Positions 32,185 through 41,453 are shown, numbered from the stretch's first letter. The stretch is 53,619 nucleotides of DNA from Acidimicrobiia bacterium (GCA_020832495.1 JAFIEP010000059.1:1-53619); one strand, 5' to 3'. A program made the numbers and translations. The notes: generated from the letters alone by a model not told the origin.

Positions 32185-33024
32185 TCAGACCTCCCGTGCG
32201 CCGGCGGTGGTGAGAAGTGCACGCAGGTCCGAGGCCAACCACGGCGCCGCAGCGACGGTCATCTGGGTCGAGGGAGCGCCGCCGTCGAGGTCGCCGACCC
32301 ACGCTCCGGCCTCGGCTGCGATGAGCGCGCCTGCCATGTGATCCCACGGGGCGAGGCCAGCCTCGAAGTAGCCGTCCACCCGCCCGCAGGCCACCGAACA
32401 CAGGTCCACCGCCGCTGCGCCCATCCGGCGCAGGTCCCGGACCTGACCGAGCAACTCGGTGACGACCTTGCCCTGGCGAATCCGCCGCTCGGCATCGTAG
32501 GAGAAGCCGGTCGCCACCAGGGCGCCAGCCACGGTGCCTGCGGAGGTGGCCCTGATCGGCTCGCCGTTGCAGGTGGCGCCTCCGCCCAACCGGGCAGCGA
32601 ACTCCTCGCCGAGTGTGGGGACCAGCACGGCACCCGCCACGGTGACGTCGGCCACCCGGGCTGCGATCGAGACGGCATAGCCCGGGTGGCCGTAGACGAA
32701 GTTGGTGGTCCCGTCGATGGGGTCGATGAACCAGCAGACCCCCGATCCGCCGTCTCCTCGCCCTCCCTCTTCCCCGACGATGGCGTCGTCGGGTCGGGCA
32801 CCACGGAGTTGTTCGACGATGAGGGCCTCGACCGCCTGGTCCATCTCGGTGACGAGGTCGGTGGCCGAGGACTTGGTGTCCACCCGCAGCGACGGTCGCT
32901 CCGGCGCGGCGCGGAGTAGCTCGGTCGCCCGGCGCCCCACGTCGAGCGCCAGCTCGAGCAGTTCTTCCGCCGGCACGATCCCCTCCGTCGAGCGAGTCGC
33001 CGCCCGGGCCGTCGGTTCTGACAC
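32185..33024 (-). CDS. suhB: Inositol monophosphatase family protein
   Basis: Mg-dependent sugar/inositol phosphatase, 279 residues. Metal-site motifs: IVGEEGG, WFIDPIDGTTNFVYG and the C-terminal APWDHMAGALIAAEAGA. In actinobacteria such enzymes supply inositol for phosphatidylinositol, mannosides and mycothiol, or dephosphorylate histidinol phosphate. The substrate is not decided by sequence. It starts 3 bp after the stop of the small membrane-protein gene, so the two form an operon. Upstream of the mtrA-like gene on the same strand, with a 94-bp gap. Confidence 0.9.
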   Translation of the reverse strand: MSEPTARAATRSTEGIVPAEELLELALDVGRRATELLRAAPERPSLRVDTKSSATDLVTEMDQAVEALIVEQLRGARPDDAIVGEEGGRGDGGSGVCWFIDPIDGTTNFVYGHPGYAVSIAARVADVTVAGAVLVPTLGEEFAARLGGGATCNGEPIRATSAGTVAGALVATGFSYDAERRIRQGKVVTELLGQVRDLRRMGAAAVDLCSVACGRVDGYFEAGLAPWDHMAGALIAAEAGAWVGDLDGGAPSTQMTVAAAPWLASDLRALLTTAGAREV

Positions 33025-33027
33025 TGC

Positions 33028-33390
33028 TCAGCGGACCCTGGGCGGTCGGGACTGCCGCGCTGCCCGCGGGTCGCCCCGCTTCGACATCCGGAGCTGCTCG
33101 TCGGTCACACCGCGAGCCGCCATTGCGCCCCACTCGCTCATGGCACGCAGGGCCAGGACGGCCACGATCCCCACGCCGATGGCAGCGCCGACCGCTCCGA
33201 CGAGCCCGGCCCCTCCGGCGGCGAGCGTGCAGTCGCCGGTGCACTGCAGGTCGACGAAGGCCCAGCCGATGAAGCCGCCGGCTGCGCCGCCGAGGACGAT
33301 GGAGCCGAAGGCCAACAGGCGCGCCAACGGCGAGGGAGCGGCACTCGGTGCCGCCGATCGACGGGGTGTGCTCTCTGCGCTGTCGCTCAC
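33028..33390 (-). CDS. Small two-helix membrane protein
   Basis: 120 residues. A Ser/Pro/Ala-rich N-terminus, two Gly/Ala-rich hydrophobic helices (LLAFGSIVLGGAAGGFIGWAF; GLVGAVGAAIGVGIVAVLAL) separated by a loop with two cysteines (QCTGDC), then a basic tail. Function unknown. The GTG at 33390 is supported by TAGCAT (33403-33398), which predicts transcription starting one base before it. Confidence 0.65.
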   Translation of the reverse strand: MSDSAESTPRRSAAPSAAPSPLARLLAFGSIVLGGAAGGFIGWAFVDLQCTGDCTLAAGGAGLVGAVGAAIGVGIVAVLALRAMSEWGAMAARGVTDEQLRMSKRGDPRAARQSRPPRVR

Positions 33391-33397
33391 CCCACCG

Positions 33398-33403
33398 ATG
33401 CTA
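33398..33403 (-). promoter_or_regulatory. Putative -10, minus-strand side of divergent pair
   Basis: TAGCAT predicts +1 at 33391, one base before GTG 33390. It shares the 50-bp gap with the plus-strand element at 33426. Confidence 0.45.
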
Positions 33404-33425
33404 CCGGCGGAGGCTGAGCGCACCG

Positions 33426-33431
33426 TAGAGT
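33426..33431 (+). promoter_or_regulatory. Putative -10 of the glycosyltransferase operon
   Basis: TAGAGT predicts +1 at 33438, three bases before ATG 33441 of the mannosyltransferase gene. Confidence 0.45.
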
Positions 33432-33440
33432 TGGCCTGCC

Positions 33441-34187
33441 ATGAAGACGCTGGTGATCCTCCCCACCTACGAGGAGGCCGAGAACATCGAAGAGGTGCTG
33501 CGTCGCGTGCGTCTGGCGGTGCCCACGGCGGACGCCCTGGTGGTGGACGACGGCAGCCCCGACGGCACCGCGGACCTGGCCGAGCGCTGGGGTCGGGAGC
33601 ACGGCGGCGTGGCGGTCCTGCGACGCTCGGGCAAGCAGGGCCTGGGGTCCGCCTACCGGGCAGGCTTCGCACTGGGTCTGGCCGAGGGCTACGACGCCAT
33701 GGTCGAGATGGACTCCGATCTCCAGCACGACCCGGCGATGTTGCCTGCGTTGCTCCATGTCGTGGAGGACGGCGCCGAGTTGGCCATCGGGTCTCGCTAC
33801 GTCCCGGGTGGGTCGGTGCCGGGTTGGACCTGGAGTCGTCGCTTCATCTCGCGGGCCGGCAACCGCTACGCCTCGGCCGTACTGGGGTTGGCCATCAGGG
33901 ATGCCACCGCCGGGTTCCGGGCCTACTCGGCGGCTGCCCTCGATGCCGCCGACATCGACACGGTTCGGGCCGACGGCTACGGGTTCCAGGTGGAGATGGC
34001 GTACCGGGTGAGTCGAGGGGGTGGGCGCATCGTCGAGGTGCCGATCGTGTTCGCCGATCGGGTGCGGGGCGACTCCAAGATGAGCTGGCACATCGTGGGC
34101 GAGGCCCTCCGCCTTGTCACCTGGTGGGGGCTGCGCGATCGCGTGCTGCGCCCGATGGCGGCGACGCTCGCTCGGTGGCGACGGTGA
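33441..34187 (+). CDS. ppm1: Polyprenol monophosphomannose synthase (Ppm1 catalytic type)
   Basis: GT2 glycosyltransferase that moves mannose from GDP-mannose to polyprenyl phosphate, supplying lipid-linked mannose for lipoglycans and protein mannosylation. 248 residues: VILPTYEEAENIEEVL, VVDDGSPDGTADLA, the DxD site EMDSDLQHDP, GSRYVPGG, DATAGFRAYS and RGDSKMSWHIV, all typical of dolichol-phosphate-mannose synthase. It lacks the fused Lnt-like domain of the mycobacterial form. Its stop overlaps the next start (GTGA). Confidence 0.9.
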   Translation: MKTLVILPTYEEAENIEEVLRRVRLAVPTADALVVDDGSPDGTADLAERWGREHGGVAVLRRSGKQGLGSAYRAGFALGLAEGYDAMVEMDSDLQHDPAMLPALLHVVEDGAELAIGSRYVPGGSVPGWTWSRRFISRAGNRYASAVLGLAIRDATAGFRAYSAAALDAADIDTVRADGYGFQVEMAYRVSRGGGRIVEVPIVFADRVRGDSKMSWHIVGEALRLVTWWGLRDRVLRPMAATLARWRR

Positions 34188-34753
34188 CCAGCGGGACCGA
34201 GCCGGGCGGGGTCGCTCGGGGCGGGGTCGAGCGGTCCCCCGATTCGCTCCGGCGCTGGAGTGTCGCCGGTGCCGTACTCCGCACACCCACCGCGGTCGAT
34301 AGCGGCTCTGTGCTGTTGGTCCGCAACAGGCGGCGCGACGGCCGCGAGGACTGGACGCCGCCGGGTGGGGTGATCGAGCACGACGAGGTGGTGCTGGACG
34401 GCTTGGCCCGTGAGGTCAGGGAGGAAACCGGACTGGCGGTCGCTCGCTGGGAGTCGGAACCGCTGTACCGGGTCGGGGTGGAAGCGGTCGGGCTGGGGTG
34501 GCACCTCGAGGTGACGGTGTTCGCCGCCGCGAACTGGGAGGGCGAGTTGTGCACCGGCAACGACCCCGACGGCCTGGTGGTCGAAGGGCGCTGGGTGGAC
34601 CCGTCGACCTGCCGAGCGTTGCTGCGTGGTGGTGATCCGTGGGTCCGAGAGCCGCTCGAGAGCTGGCTCGACACCCCGTGGTCGGGCACCCGGCGATTCG
34701 ACTACCGCTTGAGCGGCCGCAGCCGCGCCGAGCTGCGCGTGGAGCGGCGGTGA
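34184..34753 (+). CDS. Nudix hydrolase
   Basis: 189 residues with a perfect Nudix box: GGVIEHDE, then seven residues, then REVREETGL (pattern GX5EX7REUXEEXGU). The substrate is not predictable. The C-terminal 50 residues (WVREPLESWLDTPW...) are outside the core. It overlaps both neighbours by four bases (GTGA on each side), so ppm1-nudix-dinB are translationally coupled. Next to a translesion polymerase a nucleotide-pool cleaning role is tempting but unproven. Confidence 0.88.
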   Translation: MTSGTEPGGVARGGVERSPDSLRRWSVAGAVLRTPTAVDSGSVLLVRNRRRDGREDWTPPGGVIEHDEVVLDGLAREVREETGLAVARWESEPLYRVGVEAVGLGWHLEVTVFAAANWEGELCTGNDPDGLVVEGRWVDPSTCRALLRGGDPWVREPLESWLDTPWSGTRRFDYRLSGRSRAELRVERR

Positions 34754-36108
34754 CCGACGCAGGTGGGTCGTGGGCCGCCGTGGGAAGCGGCGAGCGGACC
34801 ATCCTGCACGTCGACATGGACGCCTTCTACGTCGGGGTCGAGCTCCTCGACCGACCCGAGCTGGTGGGTCGGCCCGTGGCCGTCGGTGGCACCGGCGCGC
34901 GGGGTGTGGTGGCGTCGGCCAGCTACGAGGCACGGGCGCACGGTGTGCGGTCCGCCATGCCGACGGCGCAGGCGCGCCGCCTGTGTCCCGACCTGGTGGT
35001 GCTGGCAGGGTCGCACCCTCGCTACGCGGAGGTCTCGACCCGCATCATGGCCATCTTCGCCGACGTGACCCCCCTGGTGGAGCCACTGTCGCTCGACGAG
35101 GCGTTCCTCGATGTCACCGGGGTGCGTCGCCGGTGGGAGAGTCCGCTGGCGTTGGCCGCCGTCATCAGAGAGCGGGTGGCGGCATCGGAGGGTCTCAGCT
35201 GCTCGGTGGGGATCGGGCCGAGCAAGTTGGTGGCCAAGCTGGCGTCGCAGGCGGCCAAGCCACGTCCCACGGCCACAGGGCCGGTGGTGGTGTCGGGCGG
35301 CGTCCGTCGGGTGTCGCAGGCCGAGCAGGAGGCTTTCCTGGTCCCCCTGCCGGTGGGGGCACTGTGGGGTGTCGGGCCTGCCACCGAGCGCCGACTGGCC
35401 CGCCTGGGTGTGCGTACCGTGGGTGACCTCGCCGCGCTCCCACACGACGCCGTGGCCCAGGCGCTCGGCCCGAACCTCGGACCCCACCTGCGGGCGCTGG
35501 CCAACGGCGTCGATGAGCGGCCGGTCGTCGTCGAACGGGACCAGGTCAGCATCGGCCATGAGGAGACCTACGCCGTCGACCTGCACGAGCGAGCAGAGGT
35601 GGACCGTGCCATCCTCGAGTTGGCCGACGGGGTGTCCCACCGCTTGCGGACCGCCGACCAGCGAGGCCGGACCGTGACCCTGAAGGTGCGGTTCGGTGAC
35701 TTCCGCACCGTCACCCGCTCGCGGACCGTCCGCGCACCCACCGACGACGCGGCGGTGCTGCGGGCCGTTGCCGGTGCGTTGGCAGATGACGTGGACCTGA
35801 CCACGGGGATCCGCCTGCTCGGGATCAGCGTCACCCAGTTCGGGCTCGCTGGTCCGGAGCAACTCAGCTTCGACGACCACGCCGGTGACCAGGGGCCGGG
35901 CGTGTCGGGAGCGGGGTGTGTTGGGTCCGCCCCCTCGGTGGCACGACCGTCGGCGGGTGATGTGACCCACGCCATACGGAGGAGGTTCGGTCACGGGGCG
36001 ATCGGTCCGGCGGCGCTGGTCGCCCGGCGTAGCGGGGCAAAAGGTAGCGGCGGTGGCGCAGGAGGGGCACCCGACGACCCGACCGGAGACGGGTCGAGGA
36101 AGGTCTGA
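34750..36108 (+). CDS. dinB: DNA polymerase IV (Y family)
   Basis: Error-prone translesion polymerase, 452 residues. ILHVDMDAFYVGVEL carries the first catalytic Asp; SYEARAHGVRSAMPTAQA and the steric-gate region follow; SLDEAFLDVTG holds the Asp-Glu pair; CSVGIGPSKLVAKLAS and the helix-hairpin-helix GVGPATERRLARLGVRTVGD are intact. The little-finger domain ends with a beta-clamp-binding QLSFD. After this an extra Gly/Pro/Ser-rich 80-residue tail with HAIRRRFGHGAIGPA is present, as in several actinobacterial homologues. No LexA box seen. Confidence 0.93.
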   Translation: MTDAGGSWAAVGSGERTILHVDMDAFYVGVELLDRPELVGRPVAVGGTGARGVVASASYEARAHGVRSAMPTAQARRLCPDLVVLAGSHPRYAEVSTRIMAIFADVTPLVEPLSLDEAFLDVTGVRRRWESPLALAAVIRERVAASEGLSCSVGIGPSKLVAKLASQAAKPRPTATGPVVVSGGVRRVSQAEQEAFLVPLPVGALWGVGPATERRLARLGVRTVGDLAALPHDAVAQALGPNLGPHLRALANGVDERPVVVERDQVSIGHEETYAVDLHERAEVDRAILELADGVSHRLRTADQRGRTVTLKVRFGDFRTVTRSRTVRAPTDDAAVLRAVAGALADDVDLTTGIRLLGISVTQFGLAGPEQLSFDDHAGDQGPGVSGAGCVGSAPSVARPSAGDVTHAIRRRFGHGAIGPAALVARRSGAKGSGGGAGGAPDDPTGDGSRKV

Positions 36109-36215
36109 GCCTCGCTCGCGTTGTTGCCCGTCAGATTCCGTGCGATGATGGGGCGACGGGGATGCACCCGACTGCACGGTCGGAGCGATGGCCACCGAAC
36201 GAAGGGGTGGAAGGC

Positions 36216-36596
36216 GTGCCGCTCTCGGAAGAAGAACAGCGGATTCTCAGCGAGATCGAGTCGCAGCTCTACGCGTCCGACCCCGCGCTGGCCAAGGAGA
36301 TCGCTGACAGCACGATCTACCGCCACGCGGCGAGGAACCTCAAGTGGGGCATCGTCGGCTTCGTGGTCGGCACCGCCATCATCCTCGGGACGCTGCACAT
36401 CAACTTCGTGCTCTCGTTCCTCGGGTTCCTGGTGCTGCTCGGGTCCACGCTGTCGATCGTCCGTGACATCCGACGCATGGGTCGGGCCGGGATGGAACAG
36501 CTCAGCAGTTCCGTACGGGCATCGGGGCTGCGCGAGCGGTTCGGGTCGAGCGGCGACCGCATGCGGGACCGCTTCCGCAAGAGCGAAGAAGACTGA
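36216..36596 (+). CDS. DUF3040 membrane protein
   Basis: 126 residues. The conserved opening PLSEEEQRILSEIESQLYASDP is the DUF3040 signature, followed by two hydrophobic helices (WGIVGFVVGTAIILGTL and VLSFLGFLVLLGSTLSIV) and a basic tail. Small, widespread actinobacterial membrane protein of unknown role, often near division or wall genes. GTG 36216 is chosen because conservation starts there; GTGGAAGG just upstream may serve as ribosome-binding site. Confidence 0.85.
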   Translation: MPLSEEEQRILSEIESQLYASDPALAKEIADSTIYRHAARNLKWGIVGFVVGTAIILGTLHINFVLSFLGFLVLLGSTLSIVRDIRRMGRAGMEQLSSSVRASGLRERFGSSGDRMRDRFRKSEED

Positions 36597-36611
36597 CCCG
36601 CCGCCGCCCGT

Positions 36612-36675
36612 TCAGCGGACGGCAGTGTCAGCGGACGGCAGTGTCAGCGGACGGCAGTGTCAGCGGACAGCAGTG
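36612..36675. repeat. 16-bp tandem repeat, 4 copies
   Basis: TCAGCGGACGGCAGTG at 36612, 36628 and 36644, with a one-base variant at 36660. It fills the gap between convergent genes, and the last copy supplies the stop codon and the last codons of the transglutaminase gene. Each copy contains TCA (TGA on the minus strand), so copy number could alter the stop context. Confidence 0.9.
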
Positions 36676-38960
36676 GCTCGGTGGCGGGTGATCCGGGCGT
36701 TCTTCGTCGGTGAGGACCTCAGCAGCGGACGCGGATCGAACCACTGCAGCGCTCGTCGTAAGGGTGTGAGCCTGCTCTCGACGGTCGACACCACGGCCGC
36801 GCTGGCGGTTTCTGCGTCGTCGGCCACTGCGTCGTCGAGCGGGGGCGGCGCGAAGCGGGCCGCATCGGGGGCCTGTGCCAGGAGTCCCAGGGCGGCGCCG
36901 TCGGACCGGAGCCGCCGACCGGCGCGCTCGAGGAACTCGCTGGCGGTTTCCGAGCGGAGCGGCACGGCGCCGACGAGGGCCAGGGCGTCGAGCGTGTCAT
37001 CCCACGCCGCGGCGATGCGGGCCGGGGGGTCCGTTGCCCGTCGCCGGCGGTCCTTGCGGAGCTTCAACGCGCCGGGGACGACCAGCAGGTAGGCCAGCGC
37101 CCCGAGCAGGACGAGCACGAGCGCAGCCGGTGGACCGCCGCTGTCCGTCTCGTCGGTGGGGAGTGCGCCACGGGCGACCTCGTCGGTGTCGAGCGCCGGC
37201 GGGCTGGTGGGCGGGCCTGGCTGGTCGGGAGTCGGCGCCAGGGTCGTCGTGGTGGTGGGCTGCTCGGTGTCGAGTCCGTCACCTCCGCTGACCACCTGTT
37301 CCTCGGGCACGCCCGTGTAGGCCTCGGCCCCCGGTGCACCGCGTCCGGGTGTCGGTTCGAAGGGCACCCAGCCGTAGCGTCCCAGCCACACCTCGGGCCA
37401 GGCGTGAGCGTGTTCGCCACGCACCCGGTAGAGGTCGGGCGAGGCTGGATCCACGATGCCGGGGGTGAACCCCACCGACACCCGGGCGGGGATGCCGAGC
37501 GAGCGAGCCATGACGGCATAAGTGCCGGCGAACTGCTCGCAGTACCCGGCGCGAGCGTCGAGGAAGGACTCGATGGCATCGCCGTCATGGCCGGGAGGCA
37601 CCTCGAGGCTGTAGGTGAACTCGCTGCGGAACCACTGTTGCAGTGCCAGTGCCGCCTCGTAGGGTGAGGCGGCGTCGCCTGCCACCTCCTGGGCCACGGC
37701 TCCGGCGACGGGGGTGAGGTCGGCGGGTAGCTCGAGGTAGCGCTCGGCCACGTCCTCGGGGGGTGGCTCGTCCGCCGCGACCAGCAGATCTGCGGTCAGC
37801 ATCGGCACCTCGGAGGTCACGCGGTAGGAGAAGCCGTCCGATGTGGGCACGTCGGTGTCCACGATCAGCGTCGAGGAGTCCTCGTGAAAGCGGACGTCCT
37901 GGGGAGCGTCGATGCGGCGAGGCTCGAAGGCGGCGGGCAACCACAGGGCGCTGAGCGCCGAGACCTCGACGAACTGGTCGACGGCGGTGGTCGGGGCGCG
38001 GGTCGACCCGGACGAGGGGAGTGGTCCGTTGATCGCCCGATAGCGGCCACTCGAGCGCCAGATCCCGTCGTCGAAGGTCTCGAGCGAGGTGAGCCGCCAG
38101 TAGGAGCGTTCGTTCGAGAACACGGTGAACAACTCGATGTCGCTCTGCTCGACCAGCCGTCGTTGGATGTCGACGAGCGGGCTGATCGTGACTCGTTGAC
38201 CGTCACCCGCCGAGGCGGACCCGAAGTCCAGGACCGGTTCGTCGTCGGCGCCGGGCACCTGCGGGCCGACGACGATACCGGCGATCACCGCCACCGACCC
38301 GAGCACCGCGCCGACCCGCAGCAGCCGTCGACTGCCGGGTGCGGACTCCCGGGTCACCCAGCCCGCAGCGCCGGCGGTGACCGTCACACGATGGAGGAGC
38401 CAGAAGGCAAGGGTGGTCGCCGCGAAGAACGCGGTGGTGACCACTTGGTGGTCGCCCGAGCCGAGCACGGAGCAGAAGACGAACAGGGTCAGGGCCGGCA
38501 CCAGGGCTTCGATGGGGGCCCACAGTCGGAAGGCCGCCCAGTCGGCCAGGAACACGCCGAACGCCAGGGCGACCCCGGTGGCCAGGAGTAGGCCCGGCTC
38601 GGCCGGTGCGGGTGGCGCAGTGTCCTGGAACAACAACCATGCGCTGCGCAGGGAGTCGCTGGCAGCCTCGAGCGTGGCTGCGGTGGGCAGGAGGGCGGCG
38701 GTGGTGTCCATGAAGAACAGCCACGTGCTCATCAGGGCGGCGAGTGCGGCCACCATGAGGCCGGTCACGGCAATGCCGAGCCCAGACCGGCGCGCCACCA
38801 CCACTGCAGCGGTGCTGGTCACCACCATGAGGGCAAGAGGGAGGAACCAGTCGCCACTCAGCACTCGGACGAAGCTGGCGGTCACCACCAGGTGGACGGC
38901 GAGCAGGGCGACGGCAGCACCGGCCTGGTACCGCTCGGCACGTGGGTGCTCATTCGTCAT
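36660..38960 (-). CDS. TgpA-like membrane transglutaminase
   Basis: 766 residues. About six N-terminal membrane helices, an extracytoplasmic domain, a transglutaminase core with catalytic Cys in ARAGYCEQFAGTYAVMARSLGIP, His in HAHAWPEVWL and FEPTPGRG (Glu at the usual Asp position), a Thr/Pro linker, another helix (AALVLVLLGALAYLLVV) and a cytoplasmic DUF4129-like C-terminus. ATG 38960 overlaps the DUF58 stop (ATGA). With MoxR and DUF58 it forms a widespread operon thought to assemble or remodel envelope proteins; the exact reaction is not known. Confidence 0.9.
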   Translation of the reverse strand: MTNEHPRAERYQAGAAVALLAVHLVVTASFVRVLSGDWFLPLALMVVTSTAAVVVARRSGLGIAVTGLMVAALAALMSTWLFFMDTTAALLPTAATLEAASDSLRSAWLLFQDTAPPAPAEPGLLLATGVALAFGVFLADWAAFRLWAPIEALVPALTLFVFCSVLGSGDHQVVTTAFFAATTLAFWLLHRVTVTAGAAGWVTRESAPGSRRLLRVGAVLGSVAVIAGIVVGPQVPGADDEPVLDFGSASAGDGQRVTISPLVDIQRRLVEQSDIELFTVFSNERSYWRLTSLETFDDGIWRSSGRYRAINGPLPSSGSTRAPTTAVDQFVEVSALSALWLPAAFEPRRIDAPQDVRFHEDSSTLIVDTDVPTSDGFSYRVTSEVPMLTADLLVAADEPPPEDVAERYLELPADLTPVAGAVAQEVAGDAASPYEAALALQQWFRSEFTYSLEVPPGHDGDAIESFLDARAGYCEQFAGTYAVMARSLGIPARVSVGFTPGIVDPASPDLYRVRGEHAHAWPEVWLGRYGWVPFEPTPGRGAPGAEAYTGVPEEQVVSGGDGLDTEQPTTTTTLAPTPDQPGPPTSPPALDTDEVARGALPTDETDSGGPPAALVLVLLGALAYLLVVPGALKLRKDRRRRATDPPARIAAAWDDTLDALALVGAVPLRSETASEFLERAGRRLRSDGAALGLLAQAPDAARFAPPPLDDAVADDAETASAAVVSTVESRLTPLRRALQWFDPRPLLRSSPTKNARITRHRATAVR

Positions 38961-40261
38961 GGTGGCAGTGTGACGTGTCGACCGGCTCGTTCGTGCGCGC
39001 CCCAACGATCCTCCGCCGGCTCGTCGTCGATCTCTCCGGCGCTGGTGCTGACCCCGGAATGCCCGGCGGTCGGCGTGGGTCGGGGCTGCGGCGAGCGGAC
39101 CGGACGTCGGGTGATTGCTCGTCGCCACGCCTCGGCGAAGGGGCGACCTGCGCCGATGCGGAGTTCCCCCGAGGCGCTCGGTTCGCTGGGGTCGACGGTC
39201 GACGACGCCCCGAAGCGGACGAGGTGCAAGGCGCTGAACGTCCGGCGCAGTTGGCGGATCTGCGAGAGCTCCACATCGGTCGTCCTCCCCACGATGGCCA
39301 CCAACGCACCGCCGCCGGTGGTGCGAGCCAATCGACCGACGACTCGTGGGAAGGCGAGTTCGTGGCAGGGTTCCACCACCGCCAGGTGCTCGAGCATGCT
39401 CTCGACGTGTGCGTGCCCGGCCGCCATTGGTACGTCAGTGCCGTCGGTTGTGAGCAACCGCAACAGGTCACCGCGGCGCGCCGAGGCCACGACCAGGCTG
39501 GCGGCCGCAGAGATGGCGATCTCGAGATCCTCGTCGGTTCCCGCCGTGCGTCGGACGTCGAGGAGGATGGTGGTGCGTCCCTGCCACGGCAACTCGTCCT
39601 GGCGGACCATGAGCTCGTCGTGGCGTGCAGTTGCTGCCCAGTGGACCCGGCGGAGGTCGTCGCCCACGACGTAGTGGCGGAGCGCATAGAAGTCCTCGCC
39701 GGCTCGTCCGAGCGCATTGGGGTGGACCGCGCCGGCCATGGGGTCGCTCCCCGAGCTGAGTGGCACGGCGGGGACGTGGTCGACGTGCGGATAGACCGTC
39801 AGGTCCGACGGCCCGGTCACCTCCATGCGCAGGCGGCTGAGTCCGAACGGATCGCCCATGGTGACGTGCAACGGGCCGATGACCAGGATGCCGCGACGCT
39901 CGGTGGGCAGGCGGTAGGCCGCCCGGACCAACCCGCCCGGCGGGAGGGGTCCCACGGTGAGGTGCGCACCGCGGGTGCCCGAGACGGCGTCGTGCAGCGC
40001 CAGCACCGGCGAGCTACGGCCGCCGCGGTTCTCGACCCGCAGGTCGACCCGCGCCGGGGTACCGGCGTGGACGCGCGCCGGGTGGACCTCTCGAGCGATG
40101 TGCACGCTGAGGCGGGTCAGGCCGGTGTAGGCCGCGGCTGCGGTCACCAGGAGGATGCAGATCGCGCCGAGGATGAAGAGCTCGAGTGTCCCGAGCACAC
40201 GACCCGATGCCACCAGCACGGCACCGCCGCCGAGCAGCAGCCAGCCGGACCGGGTCAGCAC
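38957..40261 (-). CDS. DUF58 domain protein
   Basis: 434 residues. Two N-terminal membrane helices (WLLLGGGAVLVAS; LFILGAICILLVTAAAAY), a beta-rich domain (RGILVIGPLHVTMGDPFGL), then the DUF58 core with GAGEDFYALRHYVVGDDLRRVHWAATAR and a vWA-like fold (TILLDVRRTAG). Standard partner of MoxR ATPases. The last 60 residues are disordered. GTG start four bases after the moxR stop. Confidence 0.9.
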   Translation of the reverse strand: MLTRSGWLLLGGGAVLVASGRVLGTLELFILGAICILLVTAAAAYTGLTRLSVHIAREVHPARVHAGTPARVDLRVENRGGRSSPVLALHDAVSGTRGAHLTVGPLPPGGLVRAAYRLPTERRGILVIGPLHVTMGDPFGLSRLRMEVTGPSDLTVYPHVDHVPAVPLSSGSDPMAGAVHPNALGRAGEDFYALRHYVVGDDLRRVHWAATARHDELMVRQDELPWQGRTTILLDVRRTAGTDEDLEIAISAAASLVVASARRGDLLRLLTTDGTDVPMAAGHAHVESMLEHLAVVEPCHELAFPRVVGRLARTTGGGALVAIVGRTTDVELSQIRQLRRTFSALHLVRFGASSTVDPSEPSASGELRIGAGRPFAEAWRRAITRRPVRSPQPRPTPTAGHSGVSTSAGEIDDEPAEDRWGAHERAGRHVTLPP

Positions 40262-40265
40262 GGTG

Positions 40266-41324
40266 TCACCCGTCGGTCGGTACGGGGAGCGAGCCGAGCA
40301 GGTCGTTCAGCACGGCCTGGGGTGTCAGCCCGCTCAGCTGTGCCTCGGGCGTCAGGACCAGACGGTGGCCGAGCACCGGCTCGGCCATGGCCTTGACGTC
40401 GTCGGGAACCACGTAGCTCCGGCCAGCAGCGGCAGCCCGGGCCCGACACACGCGCAGCATGCTGAGCGTCGCCCGGGGTGACATGCCGAGCGTGAGGTGG
40501 GGGTGTCGCCGACTGGCTTCGGCGAGGTCGACGAGGTAGGCGCGCAGCGCAGCGGCCACGTGGACCGTCCGGGCCGCCGCCACCATCCCGCGGACCTCGG
40601 CGACCGACGCCACCGACGCCAGGTCGTCGATCGTGCTGGTCTCGCCGTGCGCCTCCAGTACCTCGAGCTCGGCATCGCGGTCGGGATACCCGACCGAGAC
40701 CCGCATCAGGAAGCGGTCCATCTGGCTCTCGGGGAGCGGATAGGTGCCTTCGTGCTCGATGGGGTTCTGCGTGGCGATCACCATGAACGGTGATCCCAGG
40801 GGATAGGTGGTGCCGTCCACCGTCACCTGCTGTTCGGCCATGGCCTCGAGCAATGCCGACTGCGTCTTCGGCGATGCCCGGTTGATCTCGTCACCCAGTA
40901 CGACCGAGGCGAAGATGGGCCCGGGTCGGAACTCGAACACCCCTTCGTTGCGGTTCCAGACGTTGACGCCCACGACGTCGGAGGGAAGGAGGTCGGGGGT
41001 GAACTGGATTCGACCGAACGAGCAGTCGAGGCTGCGGGTGAGGGCCTTGGCCAGGCTGGTCTTGCCCACGCCGGGCACGTCCTCGATCAGCAGGTGCCCC
41101 TCGGAGATCAGGCACAACAGGGCCAGGTTCACGACGTCGGCCTTGCCCCGGATGACGTGCTGGGCGTTCGCGCTGATGGCGTTGAACAGTTCGGGGAAGG
41201 TCCGGGGAGTCGAGAGCGAGGCGCCCGCACCGGCGTCCCCGATCGGGGCGGGCGGGCCATCGGAGCGGTTCCGGTCGGCGGCATCGTTGGTGGCCAGACG
41301 TCGATCAGCCGTCGATTCGGACAC
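40266..41324 (-). CDS. moxR: MoxR-family AAA+ ATPase
   Basis: 352 residues. Walker A EDVPGVGKTS (81-90), Walker B VVLGDEINRASPKTQSALLEAM, sensor 1 IATQNPIEHEGTYPLPESQMDRF, and the C-terminal lid with LGMSPRA. MoxR proteins act as chaperone-like ATPases loading cofactors or assembling complexes with vWA/DUF58 partners. The first 40 residues are a disordered extension. A GGAGGA lies just before the GTG start, and TAGCCT (41379-41374) could be the operon promoter. Confidence 0.93.
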   Translation of the reverse strand: MSESTADRRLATNDAADRNRSDGPPAPIGDAGAGASLSTPRTFPELFNAISANAQHVIRGKADVVNLALLCLISEGHLLIEDVPGVGKTSLAKALTRSLDCSFGRIQFTPDLLPSDVVGVNVWNRNEGVFEFRPGPIFASVVLGDEINRASPKTQSALLEAMAEQQVTVDGTTYPLGSPFMVIATQNPIEHEGTYPLPESQMDRFLMRVSVGYPDRDAELEVLEAHGETSTIDDLASVASVAEVRGMVAAARTVHVAAALRAYLVDLAEASRRHPHLTLGMSPRATLSMLRVCRARAAAAGRSYVVPDDVKAMAEPVLGHRLVLTPEAQLSGLTPQAVLNDLLGSLPVPTDG

Positions 41325-41373
41325 GTGTCCTCCGTGCGGTGTGTGGCTGTGTCGGCGGCGCCGACCCGCGTCC

Positions 41374-41379
41374 AGGCTA
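41374..41379 (-). promoter_or_regulatory. Putative -10 of the moxR operon
   Basis: TAGCCT on the minus strand predicts a start near 41367 and a leader of about 43 nt containing the GGAGGA ribosome-binding site. Confidence 0.4.
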
Positions 41380-41453
41380 GGCCATGAACGTGCGGTTGCC
41401 CCGAGGGTGTCGTCAGACCTGCGACGGTTCCGGTCGCACGTCGCGCCGGCCCG

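Noticed and set aside
36612-36675. CRISPR-like array
   Set aside because: Units are contiguous without spacers, only 16 bp, and no cas gene is present.
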